Assembly: GCA_001275005.1 (NCBI GenBank)
Contig: JWZX01003166.1
Span: forward strand, 1-22,556
DNA from: Chrysochromulina tobinii
Lineage: Eukaryota > Haptophyta > Prymnesiales > Chrysochromulinaceae
DNA: 22,556 nt
Direction of reading: 5' to 3'
The position numbers were made by a program, and so were the translations under genes. Of the stretch, positions 15,732 through 22,556 are shown in pieces (positions within the stretch are counted from its first letter, which is position 1; each line of letters opens with the position of its first letter). The notes below the pieces were generated by a model. It had not been told where the DNA came from, did no database searches, and saw only the letters and a list, made by a program, of their open reading frames with translations.

Positions 15732-17780
15732 TCAGAGCGTCCCACCGGTGCACCCACCCCACTGCACCGGGGGGGGCTCGGTCTTGAGAAGGTCAATTTT
15801 GACGCGATCCGCCATCGAAAAGGAAGGGGACGAGGGCTTGTGCGCGAGCGTCGGCGAGTAGGATCCCGGCCCGGGCAGCGTTGACAGCGTCGAATGGCCG
15901 CGGTGGCCTCGTTGACGTGGGCTGGGAATAGACAGGTGCGAGAAGCGCTCGGAGTCGAGCACGGCTGGTTGGAGGACCGCTGGGGCAGTTTTGGGAGGAG
16001 TGGGAGGTTCTTGCCAGTTGCGCCAGGGCCCTGCTGCGCCGGGTCGCGGAGTACGAGGGGGTGACGAGCCACGGCTCATCGAGGGGCTCGTGCTTGGGCG
16101 ATCGTCCGCAACTAGGCGGTTAACTTGGCGGAACCTTGACGCAAGGCGGGATCTCGAAGGGGATCTCGAGGGGCTCGTGCTTGGGCGCCTGGTAATGGAT
16201 CCCTCAAGGGAGCTCATGACGGGCGCCGACTTGGGCGCGTTGACGTAAGCGACGCATAGCTGTGTGAGCCGCCGCACGTCGCGGTGCACCATAGTGATGC
16301 ATTGCCGGTCATTGTGGCCCGCCAGGCGCAGCTTTTGCGCGTGGCGCGAGAGCAACCGGCACTGCAGCTGGCTCACGACCGCGAGGGGGCCGCCGTCCTC
16401 GCGCTGCTTACGGAGCTGCGCAAGGTCCTGCACCGCGCGCACGCACGCGAGCGCCGACAGCTTGCCCCGACTGGTGTACCCGTCGTCAGCCTGGCTATCC
16501 GCCTGCCGTTGCCGCCGACGTTGTTCGAGCAGCTCCCTCGGAGAGAGGCCAGTCGTTGGAGTGTAGAGCCGGCTGCTTGCGCCGCTGATCTTCAAGGAGG
16601 GACCGGATGGCGGCGATGGCAGCTTATCGTAGCTTCTCGGAAGCTTCTCGAGCTCGTCCCAAGCTGGCAAGGACGATGCCTCTGCCTGGAGGCGAAGACG
16701 AGCCTCGGCCTCAACCTCCGCCTCCGCCTCAGCCTCGGACTCAGCGTCGATCACATTCTCGGCCTCAAGCTTGCTGGCCATCTCAGCCTCTGCGGCCGCT
16801 TGCGCCTCAGCTGCTGTGGCCGCGGCTGCCGCCGCCGATTTTGACGTCGCCACCCGTGTGCGCGCAGCCACAGCCGCAGCTTCTTGGTCCTCTCCCCCTG
16901 CTGCCGCCGCAGCCGTGGCTGCCACCTCTGCCGCCGCTCGTGCCTCCTCCCCCTCTTCCTCCTCCTTCACCTCGGACGAGAGCTCGGCTGCTCTACTGTG
17001 CTTCTTACCTCTCTTCCCCCGGTTGCTCGATGCGCGCAGCAAGGCATTTGTCCTGTCTAGTTCGGCCTGCGCGGCCTGCTGCCTCAGGCTCTCAAGCTGT
17101 CCTGAGGTCCCGGATGTCCCGGATGCTGCTGCCCCGCATTTTACCGCCATGTGCCACTCTTTCTTCTGCTCAAGCTCCGCGAGCTGCAAACGCTCCTCGC
17201 CCGTCAGCTCGCCCGCAGCCTCGCGCCGCTTGAGATCGGCGATGCGCTCGTCCATCAGTACCGCGGCTTCCGCATCGTCGGCATCGAAACGAGGTTTGTT
17301 GCGATCGTCTATCGCTGCCGCGGAACCTGCATGGCTGCTCGTCGTTATCAGCTGCGCAAGCTCTGCAAGCTCGGCGTCGGTCAGCTCGCCCGTAGCCTCG
17401 CGCCGCTGGAGATCGGCGATGCGCTCGTCCATAATGGCCACGGCTGTCGCCGAGAGCTGCGCAAGCTCTGCAAGCTCGGCGTCTGTCAGCTCGCCCGCAG
17501 CCTCGCGGCGCTGGAGATCGGCCATGCGCGCATCCATAACGGCCGCGATTGCAGCCTCCCCGGCGTCAAAGCCAGGGTCTCCGGGCCCCATCCCGTCCGT
17601 CTTTTTCGGTCTAGAGAGGCCAACAATCCTGCTGGGAATGCTAATGCCTTCGGCTTCGGGCTCTGGGTGATTGGGTACATGTATGAAGATGGGTGAGTCG
17701 AGCTTCAGGTTGTTGGATTTATTCGAGGCTATGAAGCCGCCACGAAAGCCTAAGCTGGCAGGATCAGGTCGCTTCGGCAT
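15732..17780 (-). CDS. SHIPPO/sperm-tail PG-rich motif protein with three helical repeats
   Basis: A 682-residue frame from ATG 17780. Three copies of a ~28-residue helical repeat (pattern DxRxADLxRREAxGELTxxELxxLAQL) lie at about 82-109, 117-144 and 176-203. Their helix-GELT-helix shape resembles SHOCT-like or short coiled-coil hairpins, but no family is certain. A long Ala/Glu-rich coiled-coil region follows (about 215-350), then a folded helical segment (SALACVRAVQDLAQLRKQRE to VRRLTQLCVAYVNA, about 440-520), a Ser/Arg/Pro-rich stretch with repeated STSPS motifs, and a C-terminal LPGPGSYSPTLAHKPSSPSF, which matches the SHIPPO/ODF3 repeat of microtubule-inner and axonemal proteins. A role on flagellar microtubules is likely but inferred. 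The C-terminal codons cross a run of eight C (15769-15776); one base fewer would extend the frame to 15446. Confidence 0.72.
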   Translation of the reverse strand: MPKRPDPASLGFRGGFIASNKSNNLKLDSPIFIHVPNHPEPEAEGISIPSRIVGLSRPKKTDGMGPGDPGFDAGEAAIAAVMDARMADLQRREAAGELTDAELAELAQLSATAVAIMDERIADLQRREATGELTDAELAELAQLITTSSHAGSAAAIDDRNKPRFDADDAEAAVLMDERIADLKRREAAGELTGEERLQLAELEQKKEWHMAVKCGAAASGTSGTSGQLESLRQQAAQAELDRTNALLRASSNRGKRGKKHSRAAELSSEVKEEEEGEEARAAAEVAATAAAAAGGEDQEAAAVAARTRVATSKSAAAAAATAAEAQAAAEAEMASKLEAENVIDAESEAEAEAEVEAEARLRLQAEASSLPAWDELEKLPRSYDKLPSPPSGPSLKISGASSRLYTPTTGLSPRELLEQRRRQRQADSQADDGYTSRGKLSALACVRAVQDLAQLRKQREDGGPLAVVSQLQCRLLSRHAQKLRLAGHNDRQCITMVHRDVRRLTQLCVAYVNAPKSAPVMSSLEGSITRRPSTSPSRSPSRSRLASRFRQVNRLVADDRPSTSPSMSRGSSPPRTPRPGAAGPWRNWQEPPTPPKTAPAVLQPAVLDSERFSHLSIPSPRQRGHRGHSTLSTLPGPGSYSPTLAHKPSSPSFSMADRVKIDLLKTEPPPVQWGGCTGGTL
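17350..17545 (-). repeat. 105-nt period direct repeat coding for two of the helical repeats
   Basis: Two segments of roughly 90 nt (about 17350-17440 and 17455-17545) are near identical at the DNA level and code for repeat copies 2 and 1 of the SHIPPO-motif protein. A third, more diverged copy lies around 17170-17257. The high identity of two copies, silent sites included, points to recent duplication or gene conversion. Confidence 0.8.
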
Positions 17781-18433
17781 TTCAGGTGAACGAGTCTCAT
17801 AAATAACTCGACAGGAGAAACAGGAACGCGCTTAAAGAAGTTTGGAAGTTGAGAAAACTTAATGCATGCAATGCACATCACGAAACTCTATAGCAGCGAT
17901 CGGCGCCCCACCGTTTCTTCGAGTATTAAATGTTTTAGACGCTGTTTCAGACGCTGTTTCGATATTAGAGAATTAGACAACAGATCCCGTGTTCCGACTT
18001 TTCCCGATCGTCATGTTCCCGATTGTGATTCCCGTCATCAACATCATTCTGCTTCAACATTCTGCCTCGTGGTCGTGAGCCGTGCGCACAACCACACACC
18101 ACCGCGTCGGTCGTCACTTTCTAGTCCCTTTCTCTTTCGGGCGTGCATCCAAGCTCAACACCCGGACCTCCCCCGTCCCACGTCTCACGCCGCAATTATA
18201 CACGATCGGAAATTTGGATCATCGTGCATCGATGCCGTCATGCGTCGCTCGCACGCGGCAGTACCCGGTAGTTACCGAGTAGAGTGGAGCGACGGCGGCG
18301 ATAACCGATATCTCAGTCAAATATTGTGTCGAAAAGTCTTGTATGGATACCGCATGGGGGACCGGTATGGGAGCACTAGGCACACACGGGCATCCCCCCG
18401 CAAAATCTCTGCGATACTGAGGTGCCAGGATGC
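17781..18433. other. Intergenic: promoter side of the SHIPPO gene, 3' flank of the Rieske-like gene
   Basis: 653 bases without a convincing gene, distinctly richer in A/T than the coding DNA. A 12-nt tandem pair (agacgctgtttc) lies at 17937-17960. A plus-strand frame over 17862-18533 is Arg/Ser/His-rich, has no recognisable domain, and runs antisense into the Rieske-like gene, so I treat it as chance. Confidence 0.5.
17937..17960. repeat. 12-nt tandem duplication agacgctgtttc
   Basis: Two exact head-to-tail copies, 160-180 nt upstream of the start codon of the gene at 15732-17780. Possibly a duplicated control element; no further support. Confidence 0.6.
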
Positions 18434-19156
18434 TCACTCCTTGTCAAGGTCCTTGGCCTTTCCGGCCAGCTCCGCCGCGCGCTCCGCTGCCGTCTTCGTC
18501 GCCTTCAGCGTGCCATCGGGCAGCCGAAGGTAGACGCGGCCGGCCTTAGACACGCGCGTCATGAGGAGATTGATGGGCCCGGGAACCTTGGCCTTGTTGA
18601 GCTGCTGTGCGGCCCACTGGATGGGGTTTTTGCCTGGCAGCCACTCAATAGGCTGGCCGTCCTCCAGGCTGTACACGGTCCCGCATGATCCACAGGTCAG
18701 GCGCATTTTGCCGTCGGCATCCTTGCTGGCGCTACTGCTGGAGAGCGGGAAGGTGCACGCGCGGCACGAGCCGTCGGTTGCGTACGTCTTTGAGCCCTCG
18801 CCGTCGCCGTCGTCACCACGGACGAGGCACCAGATGTAATTCTGGCCCATAGGCGCCATGCCAGCCTCGACGGCCTTGGTCGAGCCCATCTCGCTGCCCA
18901 GCTCACCCTTCTCAGCGACGAGCGTCCACTCATCCCGATCGAAGTCGCGCTTCTGAAAGCGCTTCTTCATCTCGCTCTGCGCGGCCGAACCTGGTGGAGG
19001 ACGCACACCCTTCCCGGGCATGCCTCGGGTGCCTCGGCCCTTCATCGAGGGCGCCGGCGCGCGGCTCAGCGGCGCCGTCAGCGGACGACCGAGCAGCAGG
19101 CAGCAAGCACCGTGCATCGAGAGCACGAAAAGCCCGAGGATCGCGGAGCGCGTCAT
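18434..19156 (-). CDS. Rieske-like fold protein with four-cysteine ligand set, plastid-type leader
   Basis: 240 residues from ATG 19156. The N-terminus has a signal-peptide-like hydrophobic core (SAILGLFVLSMHGACCLLLG, 4-23) followed by a Ser/Pro/Arg-rich stretch lacking acidic residues, the bipartite layout used to reach secondary plastids. Residues about 104-172 look like a Rieske domain: NYIWCLVRG, TYATDGSCRACTFPLS, then LTCGSCGTVYSLEDGQPIEW. Classical Rieske ligands are C-x-H and C-x2-H; here both are C-x2-C (Cys131/134 and Cys155/158) with no ligand His, so a zinc or mononuclear iron site is more likely than a standard [2Fe-2S] cluster. After it come WLPGKNPIQWAAQQLNKAKV and a basic tail (VYLRLPDGTLKATK). 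It may belong with plastid Rieske-like proteins of unclear function (PSB33-type), but I cannot confirm that. The mitochondrial uS4m gene is upstream in the same direction. Confidence 0.75.
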   Translation of the reverse strand: MTRSAILGLFVLSMHGACCLLLGRPLTAPLSRAPAPSMKGRGTRGMPGKGVRPPPGSAAQSEMKKRFQKRDFDRDEWTLVAEKGELGSEMGSTKAVEAGMAPMGQNYIWCLVRGDDGDGEGSKTYATDGSCRACTFPLSSSSASKDADGKMRLTCGSCGTVYSLEDGQPIEWLPGKNPIQWAAQQLNKAKVPGPINLLMTRVSKAGRVYLRLPDGTLKATKTAAERAAELAGKAKDLDKE

Positions 19157-19329
19157 GTAGGGCCTGCCGGATCGGCGAGGGCAGGAGCTCGGCTATTTCC
19201 TCGAAACTTCCCCGAAAAGAAACATCGACCCCACCCGACTCCCGACGGTTGCCCCATAGAGTGAACGGCTCTGGTCTCGCTTCTCTCGCACATAGACAGA
19301 TTGACGTGCTGAGATGCGCTGCTCGAGCC

Positions 19330-20364
19330 TCAGGCATTGCGCACAGCAAGCAGCCCGAGCAGCAGCCGCCGGAGCGCGCCCCGGTTGAGCGTGAGCACGG
19401 AGCTGCCCACATCGCTGCCTGAGGGGGTCCACGCAAGCATGGCCTGCGGAGCGGCCGCGCCGCGCGGCTGCGCCGCCGCACGAACGCTCAGCTCGCCTCG
19501 ACGCGTGGCCATCTCGGCTGCTAGAGGGCAGCCGTCGGCCGCGAGCGCGCCTAGCACCGCGGGGACGATCGCGTCGAGCTGCGCCTGCCGAGCGGCGGGC
19601 CACGCCTGCGCGACCTCGCTGCTGCTGCTGCTGCTGCTGTGATGGCTGCTCCTGCCGGACTCGTCCGCGGCAGCCGTGCCCAAAGTCGACGGGTCGCGCG
19701 GCAGCGGCAGCCGGCGGTAGGAGTCTGCGACGGCGGCGCCGTCGCGGAGCAGCGCATCGCGGTCTGCTTTGACGGCACCCCGCCCGGGGCCCTCTAGTGC
19801 CCGCAGCGTGGGCGGCGCGCCGTCCTTCTGGAAGACAAACGTGTTGTTCGCGAGGCGGCGTTTCATGAAGCGCTTGAAGAGGTCCACCGACTTGGGGGCG
19901 GGCTCCACGATGTCGCCGGGCTCGAGGATCCTATGAGTCTGCCTGACGACCCTGCCGTTGACCATGACGTGCCCGTGGCCGCACGCGAAGCGCGCCGCGA
20001 ATATGGACGGCACGGCGTTGCAGCGGTAGAGGAAGCGATCGAGACGGCTCTCGAGGTCGGCGATGAAGGAGTTCCGGTTGCCCAGGCGCCCGTGCATCCG
20101 CACTAGCCGCTTGAGCCGCTTGGCGCCCATGTGCGGCGTCGAGGCCAGCACGCGCCTCTTCACCTCAACGCTCGCCTGGAAGCTGCCTTGCCGTGGGAAG
20201 AGCACGGTGAAGCGCTCCGTGGCAGTGGGCGGCGGCGCCGGCGGCGGCGGCGGGCGGAATGTAGCCGCTGACCAGCGCGAGCGCGCGAGCACGTTGCTGC
20301 ATACGTTGTGGAGTGCGCGCGGCGCCGCGAGAGATCGTCGCAGTGACAAAAAGACCCCCGACAT
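19330..20364 (-). CDS. Mitochondrial small-subunit ribosomal protein uS4m
   Basis: Primary binder of small-subunit rRNA in mitochondrial ribosomes (yeast Nam9 type). The 344-residue product starts at ATG 20364 with MSGVFLSLRRSLAAPRALHN, an Arg-rich presequence without acidic residues that fits mitochondrial import. The S4 RNA-binding domain spans about 105-155: ESRLDRFLYRCNAVPSIFAA, then GHVMVNGRVVRQTHRILEPG and DIVEP. It is preceded by AKRLKRLVRMHGRLGNRNSF, the pre-S4 basic segment. The C-terminal ~170 residues are Ala/Ser/Arg-rich with a seven- or eight-Ser run and no recognised fold; this is common in mitochondrial uS4 proteins, which have variable extensions. It is divergent from ATG11, with 216 bp between starts. 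Confidence 0.88.
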   Translation of the reverse strand: MSGVFLSLRRSLAAPRALHNVCSNVLARSRWSAATFRPPPPPAPPPTATERFTVLFPRQGSFQASVEVKRRVLASTPHMGAKRLKRLVRMHGRLGNRNSFIADLESRLDRFLYRCNAVPSIFAARFACGHGHVMVNGRVVRQTHRILEPGDIVEPAPKSVDLFKRFMKRRLANNTFVFQKDGAPPTLRALEGPGRGAVKADRDALLRDGAAVADSYRRLPLPRDPSTLGTAAADESGRSSHHSSSSSSSEVAQAWPAARQAQLDAIVPAVLGALAADGCPLAAEMATRRGELSVRAAAQPRGAAAPQAMLAWTPSGSDVGSSVLTLNRGALRRLLLGLLAVRNA

Positions 20365-20580
20365 CTACGTGGCTTTTCAACTCTTGTAGCCGTCAACTGT
20401 GAACATTCCCGTGCGCAGAACATGTCCATAACGGCCTACTGAAAACGGAAACCACTCTTGTTCTACAGGGCAAACATCGGTGCCGGCTCGGAAAGTGAAG
20501 TGAGCCTTCCAGCCGCCCCTTGAGCGCGGGTTCTGCTCGCTTCTCGACGGTGCGATTGGCGTGTTGGAGGTCAGTATCTT
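20365..20580. promoter_or_regulatory. Head-to-head promoter region between uS4m and ATG11
   Basis: 216 bp between the start codons of two divergent genes. It must carry both promoters or their leaders. I see no clear TATA box or repeated element. Confidence 0.45.
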
Positions 20581-22556
20581 ATGCAGGCACCCAACCCGCC
20601 CATCGTCATCCATCACGCGGAGACGGGCCGCTCCTTTCAGTTGGCCGTCGAGGCGAGCAACTCCTCCGTGAGTACGCTCTCCACCGCCCTCGAGCCCGCG
20701 ACGGGCATCCCTTACGCACACCAGATCCTACTGCTCGACGGCATGAAGCTCGAAGAGCAGCGCTCTCTCAGTGAGTATGGCCTGCCCGCGCACGGTCGGC
20801 CCATCTTCCTCTTCAGCAGGCGCTCGCTCTCCCGCAATGCGCCTCCGCCTGAGCGGCAGCCGGTGCCGCCCTTGGAGCTTGAGGTCCCGACGGAGCTCAC
20901 GCCCGAGCAGCAGCCGCGCCCGGCTGCGCTCGTCGTGCCGCCCCTCGTGGGCGCGCTCGTCGACTACGAGCGCCACTTTTGCCTGCACCTGCTGCAGGCG
21001 CGCACGATCTCGGAGGTGGGTGGTGCGCGGCTGGCCGCTTCGTCGCAGTGCTTGCACGAGCTCACAGTGCAGGGTGACGCGCAACGCGTGGCCGCCGCCA
21101 ACCTGCACAGCTTCGCGCAGCAGCTCGCCGATCGGTACGTCGACTTTAAGCAGCAGTGCGCGTCACTCGTGCCTCAGCAGGCGGCGCTGGTAGCGTCTTT
21201 TGAGGCTGACGTGGCGGCGTTGCGATCGATCGAGGTGGACGAAGCTGTGTGCCGTCTCGAGGGCTGGAGCCACGCGACGCTGCTCGACGCCTGCGGTGAG
21301 GAGCGGCTGCGCGCCTGGCTGCGAGAGTGCAACCAGACCACCGACCACCTCGTGGCCAAGCACGCGCAGTTTGCGCAAGCCTACGTGGAGCTCCAGGAGG
21401 GCGTCGCGGCGCTCCAGGAGGGCGTCATGCGGCGCTCCAGCTCGAGCAGTCACGCGGAGCTACAAGTGGGCGTCGCGGCGGCGGACGAGCCGAGCCACGG
21501 CGCGGTGTCGCGCGAGGAGGCGGACGCTCGGCTGCAGGCGGCGGCGCTGGTGCGCCAGCAGCAGGATGAGATTGTCGCACGACTCGCGAGTGACGTGCAC
21601 GAGGTGCGCGTGCTCGTCGACGCGCAGCTCGAGGCACCTTCCCGCGAGGGAGCCCTCGCTGCGTGTGGAGCGCTGGACCTCAAGAACGGCACACACGCGG
21701 CCGAGCTGTTGCCGCGGCTGCGCGAGCTGGATGCTCAGCTTAGGGATGCGCAGGACGTCTTGAGTGCGGCCAAGCACGAGGCCAGCGTGCAGCTCTACAC
21801 GCGACTTCGCGTCATCTCACAGTTGCAGTCGTCGATCGCAGAGCTGCGCAACCGTCTGCAGCTCTACGGCACGCTGCTCGCGCGCGTGCGCATGTACTGC
21901 GAGCAGCTCCATCTCATGCGTCGGCTGCCCTCCACGTACCTGGCGTGCCTCGAGGAAGTGATCACGCGCCAGCGTGTCCAAGAGGCGACTAACGCCCAGG
22001 TGAGCCCCGGCGCGCCCCCTGCCTTGCATGCAAGTGCCCACCACGGCGCTACTGCCCTCTTCCCCACAGATCCGTCGCACGGCCGAAACGGTCGCGGCCG
22101 CACGCGAGCAGGAGGCACAGCGCCGCGACGAGTTCATGCGTGAGCATGGCGTGCTGCTGCCACGTGGTCTGCCGGCGCTCTCCGCGCTGCTGCAGGCCCG
22201 ACCACCGTACGTCGAGTTCTCGACCAGCGTGTCCGATGCGCGCCTGATGGAATTCTCGACGGCCATCGAGCGCACCTCCTCCACCCGCGCCGCGTTGGGC
22301 GCCTCGCGCCTCACGTTCGCACGTCTCTCGAGCGCCGAGCCGAGCGCCGAGGCTGCTGCTGCTGCTGCTGCTGCGGCAGCGGCGGCGGCGGCGGCGGCGG
22401 CTTTCGGGGCGGGCGCCGTCTTGGGCGCATCGGTGCCCGAGGGCGTGCCCGAGGAGGACGGAGGCACCGCCGTGTTGGGCACCTCGGCTGGGGAGGGCGA
22501 GGGCGCCGCCGCTGATGCCGCCGATGCCGCGGCCGCTGTGGCCAAAGTGGCGGCGG
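20581..22556 (+). CDS. ATG11: Autophagy scaffold ATG11/FIP200-type protein (5' part; runs off the window)
   Basis: Scaffold of the ATG1/ULK kinase complex that starts autophagosome formation and links selective cargo. Read as 20581-21999 joined to 22070-22556 (473 + 162 residues so far, still open at the edge). Residues about 7-80 form a ubiquitin-like domain (HHAETGRSFQL...HQILLLDGMKLEEQRSLSEY...RPIFLFSR), very close to plant ATG11, followed by a Pro/Glu linker with PPPERQPVPP. From about 120 on is the helical ATG17-like region: DYERHFCLHLLQA, DFKQQCASLVPQQAALVASF, DVHEVRVLVDAQL and LPSTYLACLEEVITRQ. Exon 2 resumes with AREQEAQRRDEFMREHGVLL and PRGLPALSALL, matching the plant RREEFLKTHSPYIPRDVL region. 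A poly-Ala tract lies near the edge. The ATG11 C-terminal domain should lie beyond the window. Confidence 0.9.
22000..22069 (+). other. Phase-0 GT-AG intron in ATG11 (70 nt)
   Basis: The donor after CAG is GTGAGC and the acceptor is CCCCACAG, with a pyrimidine-rich run (ctgccctcttcccc) just before it. Removing it joins EATNAQ to IRRTAETV and continues the conserved ATG11 sequence. Read through, the frame gives unrelated Pro/His/Arg-rich peptide and stops at 22143. This is the clearest intron in the window and sets the expected size and consensus. Confidence 0.93.
22347..22401 (+). repeat. GCT/GCG triplet run coding for poly-Ala
   Basis: A GCT run passes into a GCG run in frame in ATG11 exon 2, coding for about 17 alanines. 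Confidence 0.85.

Noticed and set aside
17862-18533. Plus-strand open frame of 223 codons starting at an ATG
   Set aside because: Arg/Ser/His-rich with no domain, no homology I recognise, and it runs antisense into the C-terminal codons of the Rieske-like gene. Open frames of this size arise by chance at this GC content.
22000-22143. Read-through of the ATG11 frame past 21999, giving a 520-residue protein
   Set aside because: The read-through peptide is unlike ATG11, while removing the 70-nt GT-AG intron restores the conserved sequence.

Overview
This looks like about 22.5 kb of nuclear DNA from a GC-rich, gene-dense, intron-poor eukaryotic microbe. The most likely source is a photosynthetic alga with a secondary red-type plastid, with a haptophyte as best guess. 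Supporting signs are eukaryote-only genes (an ALC1/CHD1L remodeller with a macro domain, ATG11, an NSUN5-type rRNA methyltransferase, TMEM65 and a SHIPPO-type protein), monocistronic genes on both strands, one textbook 70-nt GT-AG intron, a protein with a signal-peptide-plus-transit-peptide leader, and many in-frame GC-rich triplet runs coding for Ala, Gly, Asp or Gln. The lineage is inferred from style and gene content only.

Layout, left to right: ALC1/CHD1L remodeller (+, 117-3735, one probable intron); RlmJ-type rRNA adenine-N6 methyltransferase (+, 3955-4878); a 1256-residue unnamed protein with two EF-hand-like C-terminal modules (-, 5052-8822); a small CxxC...CxxC coiled-coil protein (-, 9195-10214); a gene-poor stretch (10215-10989); an endonuclease/exonuclease/phosphatase (CCR4-like) protein (-, 10990-12624), head to head with an EF-hand-TMEM65 protein (+, 12738-13544); NSUN5/Rcm1 (+, 13625-15103); a repeat-bearing 3' region; a SHIPPO-motif protein with three helical repeats (-, 15732-17780); a Rieske-like four-cysteine plastid-type protein (-, 18434-19156); mitochondrial uS4m (-, 19330-20364), head to head with ATG11 (+, 20581 to the right edge, incomplete).

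There is no operon. Several genes do fall into shared themes. RlmJ, NSUN5 and uS4m concern rRNA or ribosomes. TMEM65 and uS4m are mitochondrial. Three unnamed proteins (5052-8822, 9195-10214, 15732-17780) have features often seen in axonemal proteins. The best leads are the EF-hand joined to TMEM65, the Rieske-like domain with all-cysteine ligands, the bacterial-type RlmJ in a nuclear context, a 56-nt near-perfect palindrome inside a coding region, and a C8 run that may hide a longer C-terminus for the SHIPPO protein.
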